From the NCBI GenBank assembly GCA_910890315.1, contig CAJVGD010000002.1, forward strand, positions 992,001 to 1,056,000: DNA of 64,000 nucleotides. The letters are read 5' to 3'. This document shows positions 32,604 to 43,700 of the stretch, in pieces (within the stretch, counting starts at the first letter, position 1; each line of letters opens with the position of its first letter). The stretch comes from Serendipita indica DSM 11827. Taxonomy: Eukaryota; Basidiomycota; Agaricomycetes; Sebacinales; Serendipitaceae. The notes under the pieces were generated by a model. The model worked only from the letters and a program-made list of their open reading frames with translations, searched no databases and was not told the DNA's origin. The position numbers were made by a program, and so were the translations under genes.

Positions 32604-33837
32604 CTACAATGCATTCTCGGCTTTGGCTAGTTCGAGGATGGACCGTCCAGCATCTAATCGCGGTCAGTCACAACCTTGTAACTGACAATGACATACCTGT
32701 AGCACAGGTCTCAAACGAACGATAGGTGATTCCGAGTATCTCCTTTGAGCGCGAGTTGTTGTGCGTATAAATCTCCTCGGGCTTGAGATGGAAACCTCGG
32801 CCAGGAGTTCCTTCTGGGACTTTATCTCTCACTTCAGGAAAGTGCTAGACCGAATCAACAAGAGAGTACGCAAGGGAGACAAAGGGACCAACCTTTCGGA
32901 AGATGTCTGCAATGTCCTGGTTTGAGTACCATTCGTCAGCTACGATGAAGAACCTCTTGCCACCGGCAGCTGGCTTTTCATATGCTGCCAAATGTGCAGC
33001 GGCGACATCTCTTACATCCACCCACAAGGGCGAGCTCGACGTCGGAATCTCCTTCATCTGGCCGCTGAGAAACTTCCAGAACCGCTGGCTAGACTCGTTT
33101 AGTGCAGACAACCTTTGGGTGTTGATAATGGGACCGTAGACCATGGGAGGGTTGAGAGTGACGAGATCAAACGAGGGCTTTTTATCGGCAACAAAATTCC
33201 AGGCGGCTCGTTCAGCGAATGTCTTTGATGCTCTATAGGTAACGATACCGCCAGAGAGAGCTTGCTGATCCGTTATAGGATTCCAATCTGTTGGACAAGA
33301 TTCGGCTATTAGGGGAAAGGTAACAGGCATCTAGAACGCACCGTCCTCGTTGTATTCATGGCCTGGCCAGTTTCCTTTCGACTCGTTGATCATGGCAGCA
33401 AAGCTGCTGGTGATGATGACCCGTTTGACCCGCGGGGCAAACTTTGCCACTGCATGCAGCAGATTGAGTGTTCCTTCGACGGCGGGGCGCAAAAGGAGCT
33501 GGGGGTCTGTCACGTCTGTGAAGAAAGGGCTGGCTGTGTGAACAACGGCATCCAGAGAGTCATCCCGGAGTGCTTCGTCATATGCACCCTTTGCGGCAAT
33601 GTCTGGCCAAATCGAGCAATGTGAGATGATTGTAGACGGGTACCTTTATCGGGTAGAACTCACCAGGGACGATTGCAGCTTCGAGCAGCGACGTGAACTC
33701 GGGGTTGTTGGCCACGATCTGCTGCGCCTTGTCGTCGGAGCGCACAGTAAAGCGACAGTGTGACCGGCTTTGAGGTACGCGCGTAGGACAGTTGCTGCAA
33801 TGAATCCTGAGGCACCCGTCAACAGAACTTTACCCAT
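32604..33837 (-). CDS. Extended SDR reductase (GRE2/dihydroflavonol reductase-like), with a frame slip
   Basis: NAD(P)-dependent epimerase/reductase family. The start at 33837 gives the Rossmann motif TGASGFIA. Later exons give DAVVHTASPFF, then RVIITSSFAAM, the catalytic YRASK, VTLNPPMVYGP, WVDVRDVAAAHLAAYE and RFFIVADEWYSNQDIADIF. Ser, Tyr and Lys of the catalytic set are present. The family reduces ketones and aldehydes in the cytosol, and the substrate is unknown. The last exon ends at 32604 (SILELAKAENAL). In exon 1, near 33753, the frame shifts. The downstream frame (FTVRSDDKAQQIVANNPEF, then LLEAAIVPG) is clearly right but needs one extra base after HTV. The gene may thus be recently damaged, or the assembly may have dropped one base. 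Confidence 0.8.
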
Positions 33838-34658
33838 GTGGTATCAGTCCAAACGACGTCAATTCAGTCTCTACCTGCACCCGGCTTCGTCTGAATTCCC
33901 ATACGACTCGAAGATTCGGAGGATTATTGTCAGCAAACTATCAAGTTGCATCATCGGGCCATCTCGGGCGGCGAAGATCGGCGAAGAGAGGGCAAGATAG
34001 CCCCTTATCCTCTGCTTTCACACACTAAATACCGCAATTCTCCATCTTGTAGTCCCTCAAGGGTCTTACCCCGCAAATATCGGGGCATCTCACGTGGTTT
34101 TGCCCCTTTACAGCAAATGAGCGTCCTTTATACACAGTACCAGGCTAATGTGGCCGCCATTAGAAGAGGTATTGTCGATCCGGTCGACCAGCTTTTACAG
34201 ATAACAGTCACAGTGTCTATCCGTACGAGCTTGGAAGATTTGAACAACTGTCCGGAATAGGTAACTAGTTCTACCGAGCCCACTTCGAACCATGCCGCTC
34301 GACCAATCGTCATTAGTAAAGCTGCATCAAAGCACACGCCTTAGCCAGAAATCGTCTCCTAGACTTTGATTGAGCCACTCACGGGGCTCCGCCGCTTCTC
34401 CATGCGGGGAGGGGTCCTCGCCCGACGCTCTAGATCCGTTATGCTTCTCCATCCAAATTTTCATCACCGGTTTTGTCCGTACAACCATCATCAACCACAG
34501 AGTTCTGTCGTGGTTCTTCCGGTCACAGATGGACGACTTTCTGCGCATTTTGCGGCTAGAGGACATCCTTTGTTCATTCCTAGCATAAAAGCTGCTACTT
34601 TTTTTTACCAGAAATCCCCAGGCAATCACCACTGCCCCCACACTCCTTAGTATCCATC
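33838..34658. promoter_or_regulatory. Divergent promoter region, SDR gene and GH55 gene
   Basis: About 820 bp between divergent start codons. A TATA-like CATAAAAG lies near 34584, about 75 bp before the GH55 ATG. No gene is supported within. Confidence 0.4.
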
Positions 34659-37600
34659 ATGCGCTCCTTTGGAAGCTCTCTCATTTTACTCCTCGCATTG
34701 CGCATCTCGAGCTCTATTGCTACCGATACAATTTGCCCGACCTCTTCGTCGACGTCTGTCTCTACTGTGACCTCGACTATCACAGTCACATCGACCAGCA
34801 TATCGAGTGTATCAACTGTATCAACGTGTACGTTGTCCCTTTGCTTTCGTTCCAAGGGGTTTGACATGACCATTATCAGCTACCTCCTCCTCCACGACAG
34901 CTACCTCTAGTGCAAGCTGTAGCACACCACTTGGAAATGGTATTGCCGGAGCTAGCGACCCATGGTGGCTACAGAACATGCCACACGTCGGCACATCAGC
35001 TTTCAACCCTTCTCCTTTGTCTTACAAAGTATTCCGCAATGTCAAGGACTATGGAGCCGTAGGAGATGGTGTTACAGATGATACTGCCGTGAGTTCTCGT
35101 CCTTGATCCGAGTCGAATGGCTCCTGATTTGTCAAAAGGCCATCAATGCTGCCATTGCAGATCAGTCAAGGTGCGGACAAGGTTGTACAAGTAGTACAAC
35201 AACACCAGCTTTGGTCTACTTCCCTGCTGGAAACTATCTCGTCTCAGCTCCGATCATTCGTACGTCGCACCTCCGTATTGCATGTCCGGTACTTAGGGAA
35301 CTCAGCCTTCTACTATACCGCATTGGTCGGAGATGCTAAAAACCGACCGACACTCATCGCTGCGGCTTCCTTTGTCGGTATGGCGGTGATCGGTCAGTGT
35401 TTATCGTTGCCCATCTTCTGTTTTCTAATTCGCTGTAGATGCCGATCCTTATATTCCTGGAGGTGGCGGAGCCCAGTATTGGGTGAACCAGAACGTAACC
35501 AGCTTCCCCTCGTTTGTCACCATGGTCGCTAATCATGCCCAACAGAATTTTTTCCGTGCAGTCCGAAACTTTAATATCGACCTCACGCGCATGCCTGTGG
35601 CGAGCACTGCGACCGGCTTGCATTGGCAAGTCTCTCAAGCGACTTCCCTCTCGTTTGTCAAGGTTATCATGTCCCAAGATCCAGCCACACAGCACCAGGG
35701 TATCTTTATGGAGAATGGTTCCGGAGGTGTTTTGAGCGACCTCGAATTTGTCGGCGGAAATCTTGGCGTGTTTGTTGGGAACCAGCAGTATGTACGCCAA
35801 CCTTGCCTTACTCCATTAACCTTGCATAGGTTCACGGTACGCAATGTCAAGTTTAGCAATAACAAGATTGCTATTCAGGCTATTTGGAATTGGTACGCTT
35901 CTTCTTTGAAAGATTTAACCCACTCATCGTTTCATCAGGGGCTGGACGTGGCAGAATGTGCAGATTGAAAACTGTGGGATTGGTATTCAAATGAAGACTG
36001 GTGGTACTAGCATCGAAACTCAGGTTCGTATCTCTACTGGTCTATAAACGATATATTTACATCCTCAAAGACTGTCGGATCCGAGGTGCTTCTGGACTTT
36101 ACAGTCACCAATACCCCCATCTTTGTGCAAACCACCACCGCGCAACCGAGTAGTCTAGCTGGCTCCATCGTCATCGAGAATGCCAAACTCACAAATGTCC
36201 CGATTGCAGTTGGTGTTCAATCTGGAGCAACGGTCCTCGCGGGCTCCACCGGCACAATGACCATCGCAGCCTGGGCACAAGGCAACATTTATTCTGGCGC
36301 TCAGCCAGTTCCAAACTATGTTCAATCAAATATCACCCCTCCAGCGAAGCCCGCCTCTCTCCTCGACTCGTCGGGCAAGATCTTTGGAGTGGGTAGGCCA
36401 CAGTATGAAAACTACGCGGCTAGTCAATGTTTGTGTCAATTTTGCTCCTTGGAGTGTCCTGATGTCTCTATTTTAGTCGTCAGCGTCAAAGCTCATGGTG
36501 CCAAGGGTGATGGTGTCACGGATGATACTGCGGCACTCCAGAGCATCTTCGATACCTATGCCGGATGCAAAATCATTTTCTTCGACGCTGGTAAGAAATG
36601 TATTGAATCCATGTTGGCAGTACTGACTGGAACAAGGAACCTACCTCGTCAGCGATACGATTAATATCCCCGTCGGTACCGACATTGTTGGAGAAATGTG
36701 GTCGCAAATCCTTGCAAAGGGAACCAATTTCAATGACCAGAATAACCCACGTGTCGTTCTCAAGTTTGGCAAGTCTGGCGACGTTGGTTCACTCAGGGTG
36801 TCGGATATCGTTATCAGCACCTACGCTGGTTCTGCGGGTGCAATTGTTATGGAGGTCAATATCAAGCAGGCATCTCAAGGCTCGGTTGGTTTCTGGGATA
36901 CAGTAGGCTGTTTTCTTGCTCTGGTATCCTTGTGGCTGACTGTAAACTAGCATGTTCGACTTGGTGGATCAGCTGGAACAGGACTCACGCAGACGACATG
37001 CCTCAAGCTCCAAGGTCATGGGGTCGAGTGCTCTGCTGCGTTCTTGAGTGCGCATATTACCCGTGGTGCATCTGCTTACATGGAGGTCTGCTCTCATATC
37101 CGGCGCTCGAGTCATTCCTGATACCTATTTTACAGAACGTCTGGCTCTGGACTGCTGACCATCAGCTTGATGATGATCCTGCCGAGTCTCAAATCGATGT
37201 CTTTTCTGGCAGGGGAATCCTCATCGAGGGCGAAAATGTCTGGCTCGTCGGTACAGGGTCAGAACATCACGCTATATACCAGTACAGAGTCAACGGCGCC
37301 ACCAACGTCTACATGGGGCTCATTCAAACGGAGACACCCTACTATCAGCCTAACCCTGGTACGCAGTTCGAAACCGGCCATACCGTACCTGACACTTCAT
37401 ATCAGCTGCGCCGAACCCATTCGTTACAAACTCTGCATACTCGGACCCAGACGTCTCCTCTCTGAAATCCGCGCTTGCGCTCTCAGTCACCAACTCCGAT
37501 CACGTTCTCATCTACGGCGCCGGATTGTACAGCTTTTTCGTTTCATATGCACAAACCTGCCTCCAGACGTGGAATTGTCAGGACCAGATTGCCTCTGTTG

Positions 37601-37830
37601 GCTCTTCAAATCAAGTGCGCATCTATGGACTCTCAACAGTGGCCACGACTTGGCAGATGACGTTCAACGGCACTCCAGCGATCAATCAGAATCTCAATAG
37701 GAATGGCTTTGCGTCGACGGTCACCGCATGGTCCAGCAACGAGCTTACCCGTGTCACAAAGCGGTGGGTTCCAGTTAAAGCTAGGATGCATAAACGAATG
37801 GTGCCTGCGAGGCTCCCCGACTCGTACTGA
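34659..37830 (+). CDS. Secreted glucan 1,3-beta-glucosidase, glycoside hydrolase family 55
   Basis: Multi-exon gene for a secreted enzyme. The N-terminus is a signal peptide (SLILLLALRISSSIA) followed by a Ser/Thr/Val-rich linker, a likely O-glycosylation site. The catalytic region has two parallel beta-helix halves, each opening with the same signature: VKDYGAVGDGVTDDTAA near 35045 and VKAHGAKGDGVTDDTAAL near 36485. Between and after them come YFPAGNYLVSAPI, IFMENGSGGVLSDLEFVGGN, SDTINIPVGTDIVGE and QIDVFSGRGILIEG. This paired-helix form is that of GH55 exo-beta-1,3-glucanases, which trim laminarin-type glucan. In a fungus such an enzyme may remodel its own wall or attack other fungi. At least ten introns of about 50 bp interrupt it. 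The exact exon limits were not all fixed. Confidence 0.85.
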
Positions 37831-37991
37831 TTGATGATATCTTGTATTTATCCATCACGCCCAGTCACATTGATATAAAGGGTGTTCTTGCGTGATTTCT
37901 ACAACTTGGTATCCGTTTCCAAGTGAGCTCGTTTGCTTCATAGCCGCCAAACACACACCATTCGAACCTGGCTCCTGCGTCTGCAGCCACC

Positions 37992-40733
37992 ATGCCCAAA
38001 AGTCAGAAAAAGCAAGCCGAAAAGCAAAACGACTTTAAAGTGCGAAACTGAAAGCCCTCAGAAGAAGATTTGACTTACAATGCTTGTCCAGAAATCTCGC
38101 CTTAAGCTGGGCAAGGGTAAAAAGCCTGCGAGCAACGCAGTCGACACATCGTTCAAGGCGCATTGTGCGAAAATTCGACGTATACGGGGGTCTGTCTTAC
38201 TCTCAGGTAGCAATCGCACTCCCAACTCAGAGTATCACCGTCGACAAGTCTCAAGCCGGCCCTAGCACGAAGAGGCGACATACGATTCAAGATCTTCTAT
38301 CCTTAGTGAAGCACTATTCTCCGAGCTCCCGCAAAGGCGAGTAGCCTGAGATTGGTATGATTTTCAGGCTGAATCGAAGACATAGATGCCATAGCTGGTC
38401 TTCGAGAGCTTTTACAAGCGCATAGCGATCTTATGCTCTCCACGACCTCTTCTGTCATTCCAGAGTGCTGCAGACTTGTGGCAGATGAGGTGCGAGATAA
38501 ATACTAGCAAGCCATTGCTAATTTTATCAAAAGGATGCCTCTGTGAGAAAAGCCTCCATCGAGTTCCTCGACTGGTACTTGAGCCGCCTTCCTAATGTGA
38601 GATTTTACCAACGACGGTTCCATGACAAGCCTTAGTCTTTCCCCCCAGGCCTCGATTATCCCGCATGCGGCGACCATCATGCTCTTTGCAACTTCGGCAC
38701 AAACCCACATCTTTCCGGAGATTCGAATCGACGCAATCAAATTCATGACCGTGCTCCTAAGTGTATGTCCAGAAATGGTAATCTCACGTGGGCCTAGTGG
38801 CCATAGCCAACGGGTATTGCACGGATATCTGTCTCTTTTGGTAGGAAATGTGGGCGCAAAGGATTCCAGTGCCAGTACAACCGTCTCTATATCTCGAAGG
38901 TTGGGTCTGACGAGGCTTTTAGCTCCTACATCGACGACCATACTCTCTGCACAATCCAAACTTATAGTCATCACCTCTCTCGCGCTGTTTCTCGAAAAGT
39001 CCCGAGCTGTGCAATACGAAGCAGGTAGCTTATGGTTTCTGCGTAACTCGTTTCGGACACGGCAATCCTATAATGCATTTACAAGCCTGTTCTATCCACT
39101 GCATCACGATTCTCGACAAATTTCAGGTACACAACCAGAAGTCATTCGCCGAGAAACAGAACCGTGGCTCACATCGACAAGCTGGGATTTGCAAGAAATT
39201 CAAGACTCGATTGGGGGGGTTGTACCAACTCAGTCGGATCCGTCCATTGAGATGGATCTGGAAGTTATGATTGAAGCAGAGCGATCACTCCACCACGTCC
39301 TTATCGAACTTTTCCTCGAGTACTCACCTGCTGCCTTCACCTCTTTTGACAAACCCGCCGCAAGTCTCGAACTCAGACTCATACACTCCACTATAAAGCT
39401 CGCTCACGCTCTATATGCGTCTCCAGCCTTGCTAGAGGTGTGCATAGCGCTCAACTTTTATGCCTTCTTATTTACAGACCGCCAGAATACAACCTCTCCT
39501 CTAGCAGCTCATCTTCAGGACATACTTATTCGTCTCTCGTTATACCTTCCAATTGCGAGAGATGTCCCGATACGGCATTCCGAAGTCAGTCTTCAAACAG
39601 TCCCTCATGTACATGCTCAAACTATAGCAGATCTCTGGAATGCTTCTAGAGATGAACATCATATTCTCGAAGCTATCAACCATGTTAATCCTGGCCTCAC
39701 CCGCAACAGAGCTGCAGAGCAGCATGACCCGACGATCCCTCCACGACAAATTCTTACCGCGACTATTGTCTTGGGTACTACAGACCCTCAAAGGAGACGT
39801 AAGAATGGATCATTAGCCCTTTCCTGCAGTAACGTTGAGCTAGGTGACAGTGGACATGCCCATGGGATCTGCCATACCAGAAAGCACACTCCATGCTCTG
39901 CTGCCTACGCTATGGATCTCACTACAACCTAGCGAAAACCGCGAGGTTCCCAGTCCCGAGAGTGTACTTCGGATATTAGTGGACCAGGGCGCAAAGAGAA
40001 GGTTTATCAAACGCCACACGAGCTTCAATCATCCGCATTTTTATCATAATTGCCATGGTACGTAGTCTTTTGCGTTTGAGCGATTCCTTTCATTGCCATT
40101 GCAGCTTCAGAAAGAACCAGAGTACCAAGGTGGCTTCAGAATAGCACATAACAACAATAGTCGTGGCTTAATCGAGCCCTCGGGGGTGAAACCGGCAAAA
40201 GCGCTCGACGTAGAGGAAGCCATCCTGCATATTCCAAGGCTTCTGTGGAGTTGCGGCGCTGGATCCCCACAGACTTCGCAGGCAAGTCAAGTGAACATGT
40301 ACTTGATCTCTTTTCATCGATGAAACAGGCGCTACTCTCCGGATTATTGATCTGTGCACAACGCAGAGCTCTTGATTGGTCTCCTTCCGTACGTCTTTCG
40401 TCATCTCTCAGGCAGTTACCTAGTACTCAAATCTTGTAGACTGTCTCCCAGCTATCACAGAGACTGATCCCGTACTTCATGGTCAATCATCCAACCAAGG
40501 GCCCGATCATGGGCCCATTCGCCAAGCTCAATGGAAATGCGGACTGTCTTCAAATCCAGAAATTGGCATTGGACCTTGTGTTTGCTCTCGGACACTATGG
40601 GTCGAACCACAGGAGGGTGGATACCCCATTAACGCAGCGAGACCCCAACCTAGAGCATCTTTATCGCAGCGTATCCGAAGCGGTCAAAAATACAGTGCAC
40701 AAGACATACTGGGATAGTCTCCAAGTATTCTAG
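37992..40733 (+). CDS. IPI1: Pre-rRNA processing protein IPI1 (TEX10 homolog)
   Basis: Homolog of Ipi1/TEX10 in the Rix1 complex, which acts in the nucleolus on 60S pre-ribosomes and ITS2 processing. The start at 37992 gives MPKSQKKQAEKQNDFKKS, then RLKLGKGKKPASNAVDTSFK, SIALPTQSI, the signature block HTIQDLLSLVKHYSPSSRKD, and AIAGLRELLQAHSD. After that follow armadillo-like helices (RKASIEFLDWYLSRLP, IIPHAATIMLFATSAQTHIF, RIDAIKFMTVLLSVCPE). The second intron uses the acceptor that leaves SIALP in phase. The third has a GC donor (AAAGGCGAGT). The C-terminal 400 residues are poorly conserved in this family and I cannot add motifs there. Convergent with the START gene across 51 bp. Confidence 0.85.
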
Positions 40734-40784
40734 CAGTATGGGTTCGATTGTAGAGCTAACATTATGAAGATTTAGGTAGTAGTA

Positions 40785-43700
40785 CTATGCATGAGCTATG
40801 CCAATAATTAGATCATTTCCTCGCCAGATCCATTTGAATTCGACGAGGCGTGAGAAGCGTCTCCATTGACGCTCATCAAAGTCGACCAACTCTTCCGGAC
40901 CTTTGATGATAATGAAATCGGTAGGCGACAATATGGACCGCACAAGCGATCCAAGCAAAAAGCAAATAACTGCTACGACGAATACGATGTGCAGCGGGAG
41001 ACCTCGCGGTCTTTTGCCTGTCATCGTGATTGCGCTACCGTTGGTTGACTCAAGAACGCTCGATACTTGCAACTTGGTCTTGCCTTCGGGGTCTGAGTCA
41101 ACTAGAGAACCAGAAGCAGGTGGAGTGGGTATCGTCGAGACTTTCTTCGGCCACCATGAGGCATAGGTATTGAAGATGGACCCGAGTCCTGGTCGAGGCG
41201 TCGGAGGAACTTCACGGGGTATCTGTTTCCATTAGCGAGATGAAACAGCCTGCAAATAGGCTCACACTCACCTCCGTTGGGACAGATTCCGACTTCTGAT
41301 TTGCCTCTACGATAGATTCCGGTTCTGTTTGCCCAGGTGGCTCCGGAACGGGTTCGACCAAATATTGCTTCGCAACTGCGATTGGTGTCATCAACTCTTT
41401 TGGAAAGGTCGCATCGTCGGATCTGGAGTGCGAGTGAATTTGAGTCATTCAGCTGCAACGACGCATACCTTAGAACCCATGGCATCGTCAGGGAGAGGTC
41501 ACTTCCGTCCTTTCCTAGCATTGTTAGAGCCTTCCTCTCGCTGATAATATCGACGGGTTGCCCGTTGTGGGTCACTTTGAAACCATTGGCCTGAGAGGTT
41601 GGAGAACTTGCCGTTACATCTGATGGTAGAAGGGAGATATCCATAGTTGCACCCTTTTCCATAATCTCCAGTAACCATGATGGACGTGGTGGTGGACTGC
41701 GTATTTGGCCAGTCAAAGGATCTTCGAGTGGTGCGCCTTCAAATCTTGCCGTCGGAAGAGACAACCGAACCAGGTATCGAGACCCAGAGCGTTCGGAATA
41801 CGAGCTACGATACAAACTATTTGAGAGAGCGTAAACAATAATGTTGAGAGGGAATGGGCCTTCTCCTGAAGAATAAGTATGAGCGAGATCTGCGTATTCT
41901 TCTGGCACTCTCGAGCCAGGCGATACTAGGATGTCAAATCCTTGCGGGTACAATTTTGAGTCCACGACAAGGTCAGCGACAAGGTAGTCCTTTGGAGCCA
42001 GGGATGAGGAAGCGGAAAAGCTGGGCGCCGGCCTTCTTCGTTCCATGGATGAAGATATGAACTGGTTCCTTCTCCCGATGGAGATATCTCTAAATGATGC
42101 CCGATCTGGCGACTTCGGTCGTCCCAGATCGTGTATTGGCGCATACGCTCCAGGAGGTGAGACTGAAAAGCTTTCCCCTGGTGTTGGGCTCGGAGGCGAT
42201 GCCGGCGGAATAAGGCGACTGGGTGTCGGTGTGATGTCTGTTCCCTGATTACTAGACTGCACAGAGGTCGGATCGATGACTACTGTCGCTTGATACTCCT
42301 TCTTTTCGTGACCATAGCGCCGGGCAACCACAATAGATCCTGCGTCTCGTCGCTGGAAGCTCCAACCTTCTTGCGGACCCTCCGTCGGCTCAACAGCAAT
42401 GCCTATGATGGGAGTATGAAAGACGGGGAGGTTGACGCTGCTCTTTAGATAGCTTTCCAGTCGCAAAATAGCTCTTGGGAGCGATGCGTTAAGCATTGCG
42501 TTGTATGCGACAGGCACTGCACCCGCAAAGTCCACCGCTGACACAAACGTACATCTGGTGGAAGGAATGGCGTAGTTCTCCGAGGTGTACGGGTCCAGGG
42601 TTTCGCAGATCCAACCCCTCACCAGTACGCGCCCTATTGCATAGTTCGATGGGTTGTACTTTCTCGACGAGAAGTCTTTGATGGATTCGGGGTTGAAAGA
42701 AGTAGTCGCGTGGTAGTAGACGGCATGTTCATTGCTACTTGAGCTTGAAGATAGGTTACTGGCCTTGTCTCCAGCTGAAATCGATGAGCTTGAGCGTGCA
42801 AGCGTCGATGCGGTGTAAAACCCCCGTGGCTGGAACGGAAAAGCCCCCTTGACAACAGTAAATGATGTTAGGCAGCCGTATCCATAGTCCTGTAGGACTA
42901 CAGCGGAGTCAAAACGATCATCCCACTGCTTCCGGCAATCGTATAATGACAAGGCGTGAATCACCTCCTCAGCCGTGACTCCCTCGATGACCTTTGATGC
43001 TTTATGAACGGGGATCGTCCGTGACACTTCGGTCTCGAGCTTTCGAAGAACAGCTAGCCCGCCGTTGTCAGCGACCTGTACCCAACCTTCCTGTGGAGGT
43101 CGGGTATACAGTGAGCGTAGATAGGCCATTGCGTCGAGGGCATGCTGCATGGGCGATTTGGTTGCCGTCGGTACTGTTTGCTCTGTCAGCGCAAAAGGCT
43201 TAGCGACAGCAGACATGGCCGTGGACGTGCTAGAGGTGGCCTGCGAGAATGCCATGGACATGAGTCGGCCGAATGTATTTCCAGTCAACGTAGACGTGGT
43301 TTGGATCGGAAGTCCCGTGTTGATTGACGAGCTATCATCCCCATTTTCTCCGCCTTCGTTATCCACAGCCCATTCCGCGCGTCGCCTGCGGATGGCGCTG
43401 ACAACCGGTGGTTGATCCAGAGGTATACGAACCGGCTTGACGCGTTTGCGTTTTGAAAGTTGCTTGATCTCGGCTTCTGGCAATTCCTCAACCTCGACCT
43501 TGGTTTTAGCACCGTTGATGAGCACGGTGTTCTTCTCTTTTGCCGTTGAAGATGTACCCTTTCTAACGACGACTTTAAGTCGTTCCCCAGCAACAAAGTC
43601 TGCATCGTGCTCGATAGTGATCCAGAGGCCACCTCCGTTTTCCGACAGTCGGTGTCGTCGAAGGCAGGACACCGTTTGTGGAGGAGGGTCAACAACCACG

